Positions 8,021 through 14,361 of a DNA stretch of 14,807 nt are shown piece after piece. Numbering within the stretch: the first letter of the stretch is position 1; the number at the start of each line of letters is the position of its first letter. Below the pieces are notes generated by a model, which saw only the letters and a program-made list of their open reading frames with translations, was not told the origin of the DNA and did no database searches. The DNA comes from Clostridiales bacterium. Lineage in GTDB: Bacteria > Bacillota > Clostridia > Oscillospirales > Oscillospiraceae. The position numbers were made by a program, and so were the translations under genes. Location: the NCBI GenBank assembly GCA_004555705.1, contig SFHI01000048.1:1-14807 (forward strand), given 5' to 3'.

Positions 8021-8161
8021 AGATAATAGATAAGAGATAACAGATAATAGAGAATAGTACAGAAACGCCACAAACTGCGGCAAAAAATCTATTATCTATT
8101 CATTATTATCTATTATCTCTTATCTGAGCCCTGAAAGGGCGTTTCTGGTGCCGGCAACCGG
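8021..8161 (-). repeat. AGATAA-rich inverted-repeat element, contains copy B
   Basis: Two 37-nt arms made of AGATAA/GATAATAG units (8021-8057 and 8089-8125) are roughly inverted copies. A second, perfect 9-bp inverted repeat, AGAAACGCC (8061-8069) with GGCGTTTCT (8138-8146), is interleaved with the first. A small GCCCT/AGGGC hairpin lies at 8128-8140. The outer part (8105-8161) is the inverted counterpart of 21-77. There is no convincing coding content. It looks like a decayed mobile or repeat element associated with the four-helix-bundle relic next to it. Confidence 0.55.
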
Positions 8162-8174
8162 CTTCAAACCAAAG

Positions 8175-8217
8175 AAAACCCGCGCCCGATTCCATGGGGA
8201 ACTGGGCGCGGGTTTTT
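8175..8217 (-). terminator. Intrinsic terminator, usable from both directions
   Basis: A perfect 13-bp stem, AAAACCCGCGCCC (8175-8187) with GGGCGCGGGTTTT (8204-8216), has a 16-nt loop and a T-run on each side. It lies 9 bp beyond the stop of the minus-strand small protein, so it most directly ends that gene. Read on the plus strand it could also stop transcripts running on from the his operon. Confidence 0.85.
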
Positions 8218-8225
8218 CTTGGGGA

Positions 8226-8525
8226 TCAGCCCTCAAAATCGTTTTCGTCAGCCACGGGGACGGTTTCCTCGACGGGAGCCTCTTCCGCAGGGGCCTCCTC
8301 GACGGGAGCTTCCTCGACGGGAGCCACTTCCGCGGGAGCCTCTTCCACAGGGGCTTCCTTAACCGCGGGCTCCGCGTTCTTGCAGCAGGGGCACTTAGAC
8401 AGGGAGGACAGGGCCTTTTTTGCCCAGGCAACAATCTGATCGCCGTAGGTGGCGGCTACATAGACAGCGCCCACAACGGCGGCGGCAGCGGCTACGACCT
8501 TCATCACAGTGGAAAATACGCGCAT
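8226..8525 (-). CDS. Small membrane-anchored hypothetical protein with CPCC motif and Ala-Pro-Val-Glu-Glu repeats
   Basis: A 99-residue protein I cannot assign to a function. Residues 4-27 form one hydrophobic Ala/Val-rich segment (membrane anchor or uncleaved signal). Next come a short basic helix and a KCPCCKN cluster (Cys45, 47, 48), then six 5-residue units of the APVEE/APAEE type (residues 58-87), and an acidic end. The tail is strongly acidic and Pro-rich, so probably extended. It is a genuine gene: an ideal ribosome site (AAGGAGGT) before ATG, a strong promoter at 8561-8589, and an intrinsic terminator right after the stop. It is monocistronic. The Cys trio might bind metal or be redox-active, but that is speculation. 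The topology (tail inside or outside) is not decided by the sequence. Confidence 0.8.
   Translation of the reverse strand: MRVFSTVMKVVAAAAAVVGAVYVAATYGDQIVAWAKKALSSLSKCPCCKNAEPAVKEAPVEEAPAEVAPVEEAPVEEAPAEEAPVEETVPVADENDFEG
8265..8354 (-). repeat. Six degenerate 15-bp tandem repeats in the small membrane protein gene
   Basis: The units encode A-P-(V/A)-E-(E/V) six times in a row (residues 58-87). Wobble positions differ between units, so the protein pattern is kept while the DNA has drifted. That suggests selection on the peptide rather than very recent slippage. Confidence 0.75.
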
Positions 8526-8560
8526 GGTATTACCTCCTTAATATATATTGATGCGTACTA

Positions 8561-8589
8561 AGTATAACCACAGAATGGGAAAAAAGCAA
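8561..8589 (-). promoter_or_regulatory. Promoter of the small membrane protein gene
   Basis: On the minus strand TTGCTT (8589-8584), a 17-bp spacer and TATACT (8566-8561) make a near-consensus sigma-A promoter. It gives a leader of about 30 nt that ends in a strong AAGGAGGT ribosome site. Confidence 0.75.
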
Positions 8590-8620
8590 TAAATAATTCT
8601 TGAACAATGAAAAAAGCTAA

Positions 8621-8781
8621 GGAAGCTCTGATGAAATCGGCAAGAGCTGGCAGCGAGAGATTTTTCCCTGGCCGAAAGTTTCAAAAGCGGAGGAATACTG
8701 TATGTATTTCCCGCTTTTGAAACTGAACGGATAGGGAAAAAGATCCGGTGTCCAGCCGAAGACGATTTATTCAGAGGTTCC
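8621..8781. mobile_element. MITE-like 161-bp palindromic element with 4-bp target duplication
   Basis: The whole stretch is one imperfect inverted repeat. 78-nt arms (8621-8698 and 8704-8781) start GGAA(G/C)CTCTGA and share TTTTTCCCT, AGTTTCAAAAGCGG and further blocks around a 5-nt centre. CTAA flanks both ends (8617-8620 and 8782-8785), as expected for a target-site duplication. No ORF of note lies inside, so it would need a transposase in trans. The right-hand CTAA contains the birA stop codon. Read on the minus strand the long hairpin is followed within a few bases by CTTTTTT (8617-8611), so it may also serve as the birA terminator. Confidence 0.7.
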
Positions 8782-9579
8782 CTAAACATACCCGTACATC
8801 CCCCGGACGCTGACTTCCCCGGAGTTTACGGCCTCCACCTGTCCCGAGGGGAGCCGGACCAGCAATGCGCCGCTGGAATCGATGTCCAGGGCATAGCCGT
8901 GGCGGATTTCCTCACCGCGGATCAGGGAAACCTCCTGCCCCAGGGTGATACAGTCCCGGCGGTAGCGGGAGAGGGTTTCCTCCCTGCCGGTGAGCAGCGT
9001 TCCGTTCATCCGACAGAGGGCCTTCAGCATGGCGGCGGCGAGACCTGCCCGGGACACGGGAGAGCCGGTGACCATGGCCAGGGACGCGGCCATTTCCCGC
9101 AGCTCCGGCGGGAAATCCGGAAGCTGCTGGCAGCAGTTGATCCCAATGCCGATGACACACCCTTCCACAATGCCCCCGGAATTGGTCACCAGTTCCGTGA
9201 GGATGCCCCCCAGCTTGCGCTTGCCGCAGACCAGGTCGTTGGTCCATTTGATCCCCGGGCGGAATCCCGCGGCGGCTTCCACCGCGTCGCACATGGCGGT
9301 GCCCACCGCGCAGGTCAGGTGCATGAGTTCAGCAGGGGCGCAGTTGGGGCGGAGCAGGATGCTCAAATACACGCCCATGTCCGGTGGAGAGGAAAAGTCC
9401 CGTCCCCTGCGGCCATGTCCGGCGCTCTGGTGCCCCGCGACCAGGGCGGTACCCTGGGGGGCTCCTTTACGGGCAAGCTCTTTGAGAACGTCATTGGTAG
9501 ACCCCACGGAGGGCTCATAAGCCAGCAGCTCCCGCCAGGGATAATCGGGGGAGAGGCGGGACAGAATTTCCTCCCGCAT
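8782..9579 (-). CDS. birA: Biotin--[acetyl-CoA-carboxylase] ligase (class I, no DNA-binding domain)
   Basis: Biotin-protein ligase that activates biotin as biotinyl-AMP and attaches it to the BCCP of acetyl-CoA or oxaloacetate/pyruvate carboxylases; 265 residues. Diagnostic motifs are SVGSTNDVLK (25-33), the biotin/ATP loop GHGRRGRDF (54-62), KWTNDL (111-116; usually KWPNDL), GGILTE (124-129) and GIGIN (144-148). The C-terminal SH3-like domain is about 213-262. There is no N-terminal winged helix, so unlike E. coli BirA it should not repress transcription itself. An open frame continues upstream to 9690, but that part overlaps the previous gene antiparallel to nothing useful and has no homology; ATG at 9579 follows the upstream stop by one base. 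The final codon sits at a MITE insertion. Confidence 0.93.
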   Translation of the reverse strand: MREEILSRLSPDYPWRELLAYEPSVGSTNDVLKELARKGAPQGTALVAGHQSAGHGRRGRDFSSPPDMGVYLSILLRPNCAPAELMHLTCAVGTAMCDAVEAAAGFRPGIKWTNDLVCGKRKLGGILTELVTNSGGIVEGCVIGIGINCCQQLPDFPPELREMAASLAMVTGSPVSRAGLAAAMLKALCRMNGTLLTGREETLSRYRRDCITLGQEVSLIRGEEIRHGYALDIDSSGALLVRLPSGQVEAVNSGEVSVRGMYGYV

Positions 9580-9580
9580 A

Positions 9581-10999
9581 TCAGTCGATGTCCGGGAGGA
9601 CTTCCTCGGGAGGCTGGTCCAAAAGCTCCGGGTGGCGCAGGATACGCTTGTAGTGCTTGAAGAAAGCGGCGTAATAGTATCCGTCCACAATGCGCTCGTC
9701 CAGGGTGAACTTCACATCCACATATTTCCGCTGAACCACGGTGCCGTCCTCCTGAACCTCCAGGGCCCGGCGTTTGCAGCCGAAGGCGCCGAACACGGGG
9801 AGGTTGCCGAAGTCATACAGGTGGTGGTAGATAGGAGGAATGCCCAGACTGCCCATGGAGGTGAAGAACACACTGCCGTGGAAGGGACTGACCTCCAGCA
9901 GAAATTTGGGAAGCAATCCGAAATAATCCAGGGTTTTCAGAAGCCATACAGCGAATTTCAGCAACACTCCGGGAATCAGGGTGAAGGCACCCGCCACGTT
10001 GTCGAAGCTGGAATCCAGAGGTGTGTTTTTTACCTCCTCTACGGCGGCCTGGAGCTTGCGGTAAACATCCTCGGCGGTATCCGTTCGGCTGAGGTGCACC
10101 TTGATGCAGGTATCCGGGGAATCCACCTGCATATCCTTTTTCACGGTCATGCAGTACTGAATGTCCTCACCCCGGGAGTAAACCTTCTGCCCGGCAAGGA
10201 ACCGATTCAGAGCGGGATACTTGCACAGCGTCCGGACATAGCAGGCGAGAAGAACGTGCATGATGCCGAAATTGGCCAGTCCCTCCCGGCGCTTCTGCCG
10301 GATGTAGCGGTCCAGATGGCTGATCTCAAAGGAATCGGCAAACAGGTTGGACGACTCATTGCGGTCCACCATGATGTACGGAGAAATCTGAGAAATGGGG
10401 GGCAGGGAACGGATGCGCCGCCCATCCACCCGGTCGCCCCAGGTGGGATGGTACTCTCCGATGGGGTGAATCCGAATGGCAAAAACCTGGAGCAGGCAGC
10501 CCGCCAGCGCCAGAAGATCCGGCAGCCAGAAGAGCATACAGGCCATGTCTCCGGAGGCCATTGCCTCTCTGTAGAAATAGAGGATAAACACGATGGGGGC
10601 CGCTACCACCGGCAGCAGCAGGGAAACGGCATGGGCCCGGTGGCCCGCAGTGATATCGGTGTACAGAAAAGCGAAGAAAACCAAAGCAATCCAGAACAGC
10701 CAGACCATCATCCGGCTTTGGATGTTGTTGTTAATCCAGACGGCGGAATACAGAGCCATCATCCAAACGGGAATTGCGGTTTTGTAGAATTGCTCCTTCC
10801 CCTGAAGGAGGGCGATGAGGACGTAAAGCAGGGGGGCTGCCGTGGGCAGAACGATTTGGCTCCACACGAAGGTCGAATCTCCCGTCCCTTTCACACAGAA
10901 GATTCCGATGCGGGCCACTGCCGAGCCGACCATGCACAGCGCCATCAGCCAGGTCAGCACGTTTTTCCGGCTGACATAGAGATGAATTCTGTTTTTCAT
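9581..10999 (-). CDS. Six-helix membrane protein fused to a 2-oxoacid dehydrogenase E2/CAT-like acyltransferase fold
   Basis: A 472-residue protein. Residues 1-180 contain about six hydrophobic segments (roughly 14-36, 48-66, 74-91, 97-114, 123-144, 151-174). Residues 185-472 resemble a Clostridia family annotated as E2 subunit-like: SPYIMVDRNESSNLF, FGIMHVLLACYVRTL, PALNRFLAGQKVYSR, and SPFHGSVFFTSMGSLGIPP. It ends with DERIVDG (434-440) in place of the E2 catalytic DHRxxDG. The catalytic His is therefore Glu. There is no lipoyl or E3-binding domain. I infer a membrane-bound non-catalytic or differently acting acyltransferase fold; the function is unknown. It is the first gene of a two-gene unit with birA one base downstream. 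The frame opens to 11218, but the upstream part crosses a noncoding repeat; ATG 10999 gives a normal membrane-protein N-terminus, although the ribosome site is weak. Confidence 0.8.
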   Translation of the reverse strand: MKNRIHLYVSRKNVLTWLMALCMVGSAVARIGIFCVKGTGDSTFVWSQIVLPTAAPLLYVLIALLQGKEQFYKTAIPVWMMALYSAVWINNNIQSRMMVWLFWIALVFFAFLYTDITAGHRAHAVSLLLPVVAAPIVFILYFYREAMASGDMACMLFWLPDLLALAGCLLQVFAIRIHPIGEYHPTWGDRVDGRRIRSLPPISQISPYIMVDRNESSNLFADSFEISHLDRYIRQKRREGLANFGIMHVLLACYVRTLCKYPALNRFLAGQKVYSRGEDIQYCMTVKKDMQVDSPDTCIKVHLSRTDTAEDVYRKLQAAVEEVKNTPLDSSFDNVAGAFTLIPGVLLKFAVWLLKTLDYFGLLPKFLLEVSPFHGSVFFTSMGSLGIPPIYHHLYDFGNLPVFGAFGCKRRALEVQEDGTVVQRKYVDVKFTLDERIVDGYYYAAFFKHYKRILRHPELLDQPPEEVLPDID

Positions 11000-11008
11000 A
11001 GCATCCCA

Positions 11009-11037
11009 AGTATAACAGAATCCGGCAAAATTCGCAA
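11009..11037 (-). promoter_or_regulatory. Promoter of the E2-like membrane protein-birA unit
   Basis: On the minus strand TTGCGA (11037-11032), a 17-bp spacer and TATACT (11014-11009) form a good promoter. The -10 box ends only 9 nt before the chosen ATG (10999), so a transcript would have almost no leader. Confidence 0.55.
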
Positions 11038-11081
11038 GAAAAAAATAGTACGGGCCACTGGAGGAGGCATCCGGGGCAGAT

Positions 11082-11180
11082 AAATTGTTGTTTACAAAAA
11101 ATACGCTGTCATTGCGAGCCAGTGCGCACACTGGCGTGGCAATCCCCCGGATATTCCGAAATGTACAAAAAACGGACAAA
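11082..11180 (+). repeat. Hairpin repeat family, copy 1 (99 bp, identical to copy 3)
   Basis: These 99 bases are identical to 14709-14807. The 44-bp core (11107-11150) contains ATTGC, then GCCAGTG-CGCA-CACTGGC, then GCAAT, which fold into a hairpin with an internal loop. No believable gene lies here; the translated frame through it is a by-product of the repeat. It fills most of the gap between two minus-strand genes. Confidence 0.85.
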
Positions 11181-11201
11181 ACTGGCTGCTGTATTGAATG
11201 G

Positions 11202-12077
11202 TTACGCGCTGAGGGCACGGTGGATTGCGGCGAGGAAGTCCGGGGTGGTGCCGCAGCAGCCGCCCAGGAGCTGGGCTCCGTTCTCCCGGCATTGGAGGAG
11301 AATCCGGGAAAATTCTTCTGCTTCCATGGGATATTCCGCGATCCCCTGGGCGTTGATTACCGGATTGCCAGCGTTGGGTTTGCAGATCAGCGGACCCTTC
11401 AGTTCCCGGCGAAGCCGGCTCACCAGGGCCGGGGTCATTTCGTCCGCCGCCACGCAGTTAAAGCCCACAGCCGCCGCGCCCGCTTTCTCCAATTCCCGGA
11501 GTATCGGGCCTACCGGAGCACCGGAGAACAGGGAGCCGTCGGCCTGCATGGTGAACGTGTACATGGAGGCCCCGGCTCCTTCCAGCTCCGCGGCTGTGAA
11601 AATGGCCTCCGCCTCCTGGGGGTAGAGCAGAGTTTCCCCCACGAGAAGGTCCACGCCGCCGTCCAGAAGTCCGCGAATCTGGCGGCGGTAGTTCTCCACC
11701 AGCAGGTCGAAATTTTCCGGGTCCCAACTGTCGCAGTAGGCCGCCAGGGTCGTCAAGTCCCCGGCGATCAGGCAGTCCGGCGCGGCGGAGCGGGAGAGGG
11801 CCGCCAGAGAGGCGTTGATCCGCTCGGTGTGATGGTCCATCCCATGGGCCTTCAGGGCGATGGGCTGGGCCTGGAAGGTGGGGGCGTAGATGATTCGGGA
11901 GCCCGCCTGAGCGTAGGCACGCTGGAGAGAAACCAACGGTTCCGGGTTCTCCAGTACCCACAGCTCGGTGCTGACGCCCTTTGGCATTCCTGCCAGACGG
12001 AGATTGGAGCCGGTAGCTCCGTCCAGAAGGCACAGGCCCTCCTGAATCATTTGCTGGAATTCGGCGGTAGAAAGCAT
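11202..12077 (-). CDS. Homocysteine S-methyltransferase family protein (stand-alone)
   Basis: A 291-residue zinc-dependent barrel methyltransferase domain, equivalent to the N-terminal Hcy-binding module of MetH or to betaine/S-methylmethionine-homocysteine methyltransferases. It would make methionine from homocysteine. The three zinc cysteines are in place: Cys208 (GFNC) and Cys274-Cys275 (GGCCGTTP). LLDGATGSNL (17-26) is the usual start of the barrel. There is no folate, cobalamin or reactivation domain. The methyl donor is undetermined: S-methylmethionine, SAM, betaine, or a partner B12 protein encoded elsewhere. GGAGGA lies 7 nt before ATG at 12077. The gene is alone and framed by two direct copies of the hairpin repeat (11082-11180 and from 12118). 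Confidence 0.9.
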   Translation of the reverse strand: MLSTAEFQQMIQEGLCLLDGATGSNLRLAGMPKGVSTELWVLENPEPLVSLQRAYAQAGSRIIYAPTFQAQPIALKAHGMDHHTERINASLAALSRSAAPDCLIAGDLTTLAAYCDSWDPENFDLLVENYRRQIRGLLDGGVDLLVGETLLYPQEAEAIFTAAELEGAGASMYTFTMQADGSLFSGAPVGPILRELEKAGAAAVGFNCVAADEMTPALVSRLRRELKGPLICKPNAGNPVINAQGIAEYPMEAEEFSRILLQCRENGAQLLGGCCGTTPDFLAAIHRALSA

Positions 12078-12117
12078 GGTTGGTTCCTCCGTTTAGAATG
12101 GATTTGTATGAGGAAGA

Positions 12118-12335
12118 TAAATTGTTGTTTACGCGTGCACACGCAAAAATATGCTGTCATTGCGAGCCAGTGCGCACACTGGCGTGGCAATCCCCCGGAT
12201 AGAGGGGAAATGTACCGAATAGTTCCCGAAAGAGTTGAATTCGTTGCGATTTTTGGTGGTAATCGTTTCCTGGTTCCGTTCAACCGGGGGATTGCCACAC
12301 CAGTCTGCGGACTGGTTCGCAATGACAGATAATTT
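12118..12335. repeat. Paired inverted copies of the hairpin repeat (copies 2L and 2R)
   Basis: A left core (12155-12198) and an inverted right core (12284-12327), each 44 bp, match at 40 of 44 positions. The left flank repeats the AATTGTTGTTTAC leader of copies 1 and 3 but contains an extra small palindrome, GCGTGCACACGC (12133-12144). The intervening 85 bp has no coding sign. The layout is that of a MITE or composite palindromic element. The aminopeptidase promoter begins just to its right. Confidence 0.8.
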
Positions 12336-12352
12336 GGAAAATGCAAGAAGGA

Positions 12353-12381
12353 TTGACCTTTTCCGGAAAAACTGATACTAT
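12353..12381 (+). promoter_or_regulatory. Promoter of the aminopeptidase-acetyltransferase unit
   Basis: TTGACC (12353-12358), a 17-bp spacer and TACTAT (12376-12381) make a good sigma-A promoter, 35 bp before ATG at 12417. The ribosome site is AAAGGA. The -35 box lies 25 bp beyond the end of the right repeat core. Confidence 0.7.
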
Positions 12382-12416
12382 ATGGGAAATCTTCCCTAAC
12401 GAAAGGATTTGAAGCT

Positions 12417-13640
12417 ATGAAGAAAGCAACCCTCAGAGCCTACGCCAGGCTCATTGTGCAATCCGGAATCAACGTGCAGAAGGGCCAGGAGGTGCTCATC
12501 TACGCGGACCTGGACCAGCCTGAATTCGTACAGATGGTGGTGGAGGAAGCCTACCGGGCCAAGGCCTCCAAGGTGATTGTGGAGTGGAACTACGCGCCTC
12601 TGGAGAAAATCCATGTGCGTCACCAGAGCGTGAAAACGCTGGGCAATGTGGAAAAATGGCAGCTGGAGCGGCAGGAGCATTTCTGTGAGGCGGTGCCTGC
12701 CCGGATTCACCTTGTTTCCGAGGACCCCGACGGCCTCAAGGGCATGAATATGGAAAAGGTTGCCAAATCCCGGCAGATGCGCTACCCCATTCTCAAGCCC
12801 TACCTGGATCGCCTGGAGGGCGCCCAGCAGTGGTGCATTGCCGCCGTGCCCGGTGTGGCCTGGGCGAAAAAGGTTTTCCCGGGAATGCGGGCCTCCGCCG
12901 CGGTGGAGAAGCTGTGGGAGGCCATTCTGGATGCCTCCCGGGTGGACGAGGACCCGGTGGCTGCCTGGGAGAAGCACAACGCCGACCTGGCTTCCCGTTG
13001 TGATTACCTGAACAGCCTGGGAATTCAGAAGCTCCACTATACCGCGGACAATGGCACGGACTTCACCGTGGGCATGATTCCAGAGGCTCAGTTCTGCGGC
13101 GGGGGAGAGGTTTCCCGGCGTGGAATCTTCTTCAATCCGAACATCCCCACGGAGGAGTGCTTTATCTCTCCCATGAAGGGTCAGGCCGAGGGCATTGTCT
13201 ATGCCACAAAGCCTCTGAGCTACCAGGGTCAGCTGATCGAGGACTTCTCCATCCGTTTTGAAAACGGCAGGGCGGTGGAGGTGAAGGCAGCCAAGGGTGA
13301 GGAGCTGCTGAAAACCATGATTTCCATGGACGAGGGCGCGGCGTATCTGGGCGAGTGTGCCCTGGTGCCTCAGGTCAGCCCCATCGCCCAGAGCGGAATT
13401 CTGTTCTACAACACCCTGTTTGACGAGAATGCTGCCTGCCATCTGGCACTGGGTATGGGCTTTGCCGACACTATCCGGGACCACCATAACAAAACCTTGG
13501 AGGAGTGCCGGGAGCTGGGCATCAACGATTCCATGATTCATGAGGATTTCATGATCGGCTGTGACAGCATGAACATCGACGCCATCTGCGCGGACGGCAG
13601 CCTGGTCCCTGTATTCCGGGGAGGCAACTGGGCGTTCTGA
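12417..13640 (+). CDS. M29-family metallo-aminopeptidase
   Basis: A 407-residue cytoplasmic metallopeptidase of the AmpS/PepS/AmpT (M29) family, which removes N-terminal residues from peptides with a two-metal site. Likely metal ligands are visible in order: Glu246/247 in NIPTEE, Glu313 in GECALV, His342 in FDENAACHLALG, and His375 and Asp377 in SMIHEDFMIG. The N-terminal AYARLIVQSGINVQKGQEVL segment is typical. The length matches the family. It is transcribed from its own promoter, with the acetyltransferase 9 bp downstream. A housekeeping role in peptide turnover is expected; substrate preference cannot be read from the sequence. Confidence 0.93.
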   Translation: MKKATLRAYARLIVQSGINVQKGQEVLIYADLDQPEFVQMVVEEAYRAKASKVIVEWNYAPLEKIHVRHQSVKTLGNVEKWQLERQEHFCEAVPARIHLVSEDPDGLKGMNMEKVAKSRQMRYPILKPYLDRLEGAQQWCIAAVPGVAWAKKVFPGMRASAAVEKLWEAILDASRVDEDPVAAWEKHNADLASRCDYLNSLGIQKLHYTADNGTDFTVGMIPEAQFCGGGEVSRRGIFFNPNIPTEECFISPMKGQAEGIVYATKPLSYQGQLIEDFSIRFENGRAVEVKAAKGEELLKTMISMDEGAAYLGECALVPQVSPIAQSGILFYNTLFDENAACHLALGMGFADTIRDHHNKTLEECRELGINDSMIHEDFMIGCDSMNIDAICADGSLVPVFRGGNWAF

Positions 13641-13649
13641 GGAAAGGCC

Positions 13650-14285
13650 ATGACGGAGAAAGAGAAAATTCACAGCGGGGAAATCTATCAGCCCATGGGC
13701 CAGGAGATTCTGGATGAGCAGCTTGCCTATCTGGACCGGATGGATGCCTACAACGCGATTCCCCGAAAGGAGCTGCAGAAACGGGAGCAGATGCTTCCCC
13801 AGCTGTTTGCCGAGGTTGGGGAGGGGTGCTATGTGGAATCCCCGTTCTATGCCAACTGGGGCGGACATCATGTGCATCTGGGGCGCAATGTCTACACAAA
13901 TTACGGTGTGACCTTTGTGGATGATACCCACATCTACATTGGGGACTATACCATGATCGGCCCCAACACCGTTCTCGCCACGGCTGCCCATCCGTTGGAC
14001 CCGGGACTGCGCCGGAAGGGCCTGCAGTACAATCTTTCGGTTCGCATCGGGAAAAACTGCTGGCTTGGGGCCGGCGTTGTGGTGCTGCCCGGCGTAACCA
14101 TCGGAGACAACTGCGTGATCGGTGCGGGAAGCGTGGTGACCCGGGACATTCCGCCCAATGTGGTGGCGGTGGGAAATCCTTGCCGGGTGCTGCGGGAAAT
14201 CGGGGAGGCGGACCGCGTGACTTACCGGCATGGCAGGAATATTCCGGAGGAATTGCTGGACGGCAAGATTTTTCAAAAAAACTGA
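13650..14285 (+). CDS. Sugar O-acetyltransferase (maltose/galactoside acetyltransferase type, hexapeptide repeat)
   Basis: A 211-residue left-handed beta-helix acetyltransferase of the LacA/Maa group, using acetyl-CoA. Residues 5-55 form the helical N-terminal cap; hexapeptide turns run from about 62 to 175 (for example VRIGKNCWLGAGVVVLPGVT, IGDNCVIGAGSVVTRDIP). The catalytic His is His114 in ATAAHP. VVAVGNPCRVLREI is the usual exit of the helix. GGAAAGG precedes ATG. It is co-transcribed with the aminopeptidase; there is no obvious functional link, and the natural sugar or other acceptor is unknown. Confidence 0.9.
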   Translation: MTEKEKIHSGEIYQPMGQEILDEQLAYLDRMDAYNAIPRKELQKREQMLPQLFAEVGEGCYVESPFYANWGGHHVHLGRNVYTNYGVTFVDDTHIYIGDYTMIGPNTVLATAAHPLDPGLRRKGLQYNLSVRIGKNCWLGAGVVVLPGVTIGDNCVIGAGSVVTRDIPPNVVAVGNPCRVLREIGEADRVTYRHGRNIPEELLDGKIFQKN

Positions 14286-14294
14286 AAATAATGC

Positions 14295-14323
14295 TTGCAT
14301 TCTTCGCGCCTGTGTGGTATGAT
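14295..14323 (+). promoter_or_regulatory. rpmE promoter
   Basis: TTGCAT (14295-14300), a 17-bp spacer and TATGAT (14318-14323) form a strong sigma-A promoter starting 9 bp after the acetyltransferase stop. Confidence 0.75.
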
Positions 14324-14339
14324 ATCCGGGCGATTGAAG

Positions 14340-14361
14340 ATTGCTGAGGGCAATTATGCCC
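14340..14361 (+). promoter_or_regulatory. Candidate rpmE leader structure with two competing hairpins
   Basis: ATTGC (14340-14344) can pair with GCAAT (14350-14354), while GGGCA (14348-14352) can pair with TGCCC (14357-14361). The two pairings share bases and exclude each other. Autoregulatory leaders are known for bL31 genes, including in Firmicutes, so this may be one. Both stems are only 5 bp. Confidence 0.3.

Noticed and set aside
9580..9690. Upstream extension of birA
   Set aside because: It is the 3' end of the E2-like gene in another frame; ATG 9579 follows that stop by one base.
9632..11083. Long plus-strand open frame (483 codons) opposite the E2-like gene
   Set aside because: It is antisense to a gene with clear domains and TM segments. 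Its composition (His/Gln/Gly rich) is typical of a shadow frame in GC-rich DNA.
11000..11218. Upstream extension of the E2-like protein
   Set aside because: It translates through the noncoding hairpin repeat and the promoter region.
11085..12332. Plus-strand open frame starting in the hairpin repeat
   Set aside because: Its first part is a translation of the repeat and the rest is antisense to the homocysteine methyltransferase.
12396..14300. Minus-strand open frame of 634 codons opposite the aminopeptidase and acetyltransferase
   Set aside because: Both plus-strand genes have complete catalytic motifs. The antisense frame shows no family and spans two genes and their gap, as shadow frames do.
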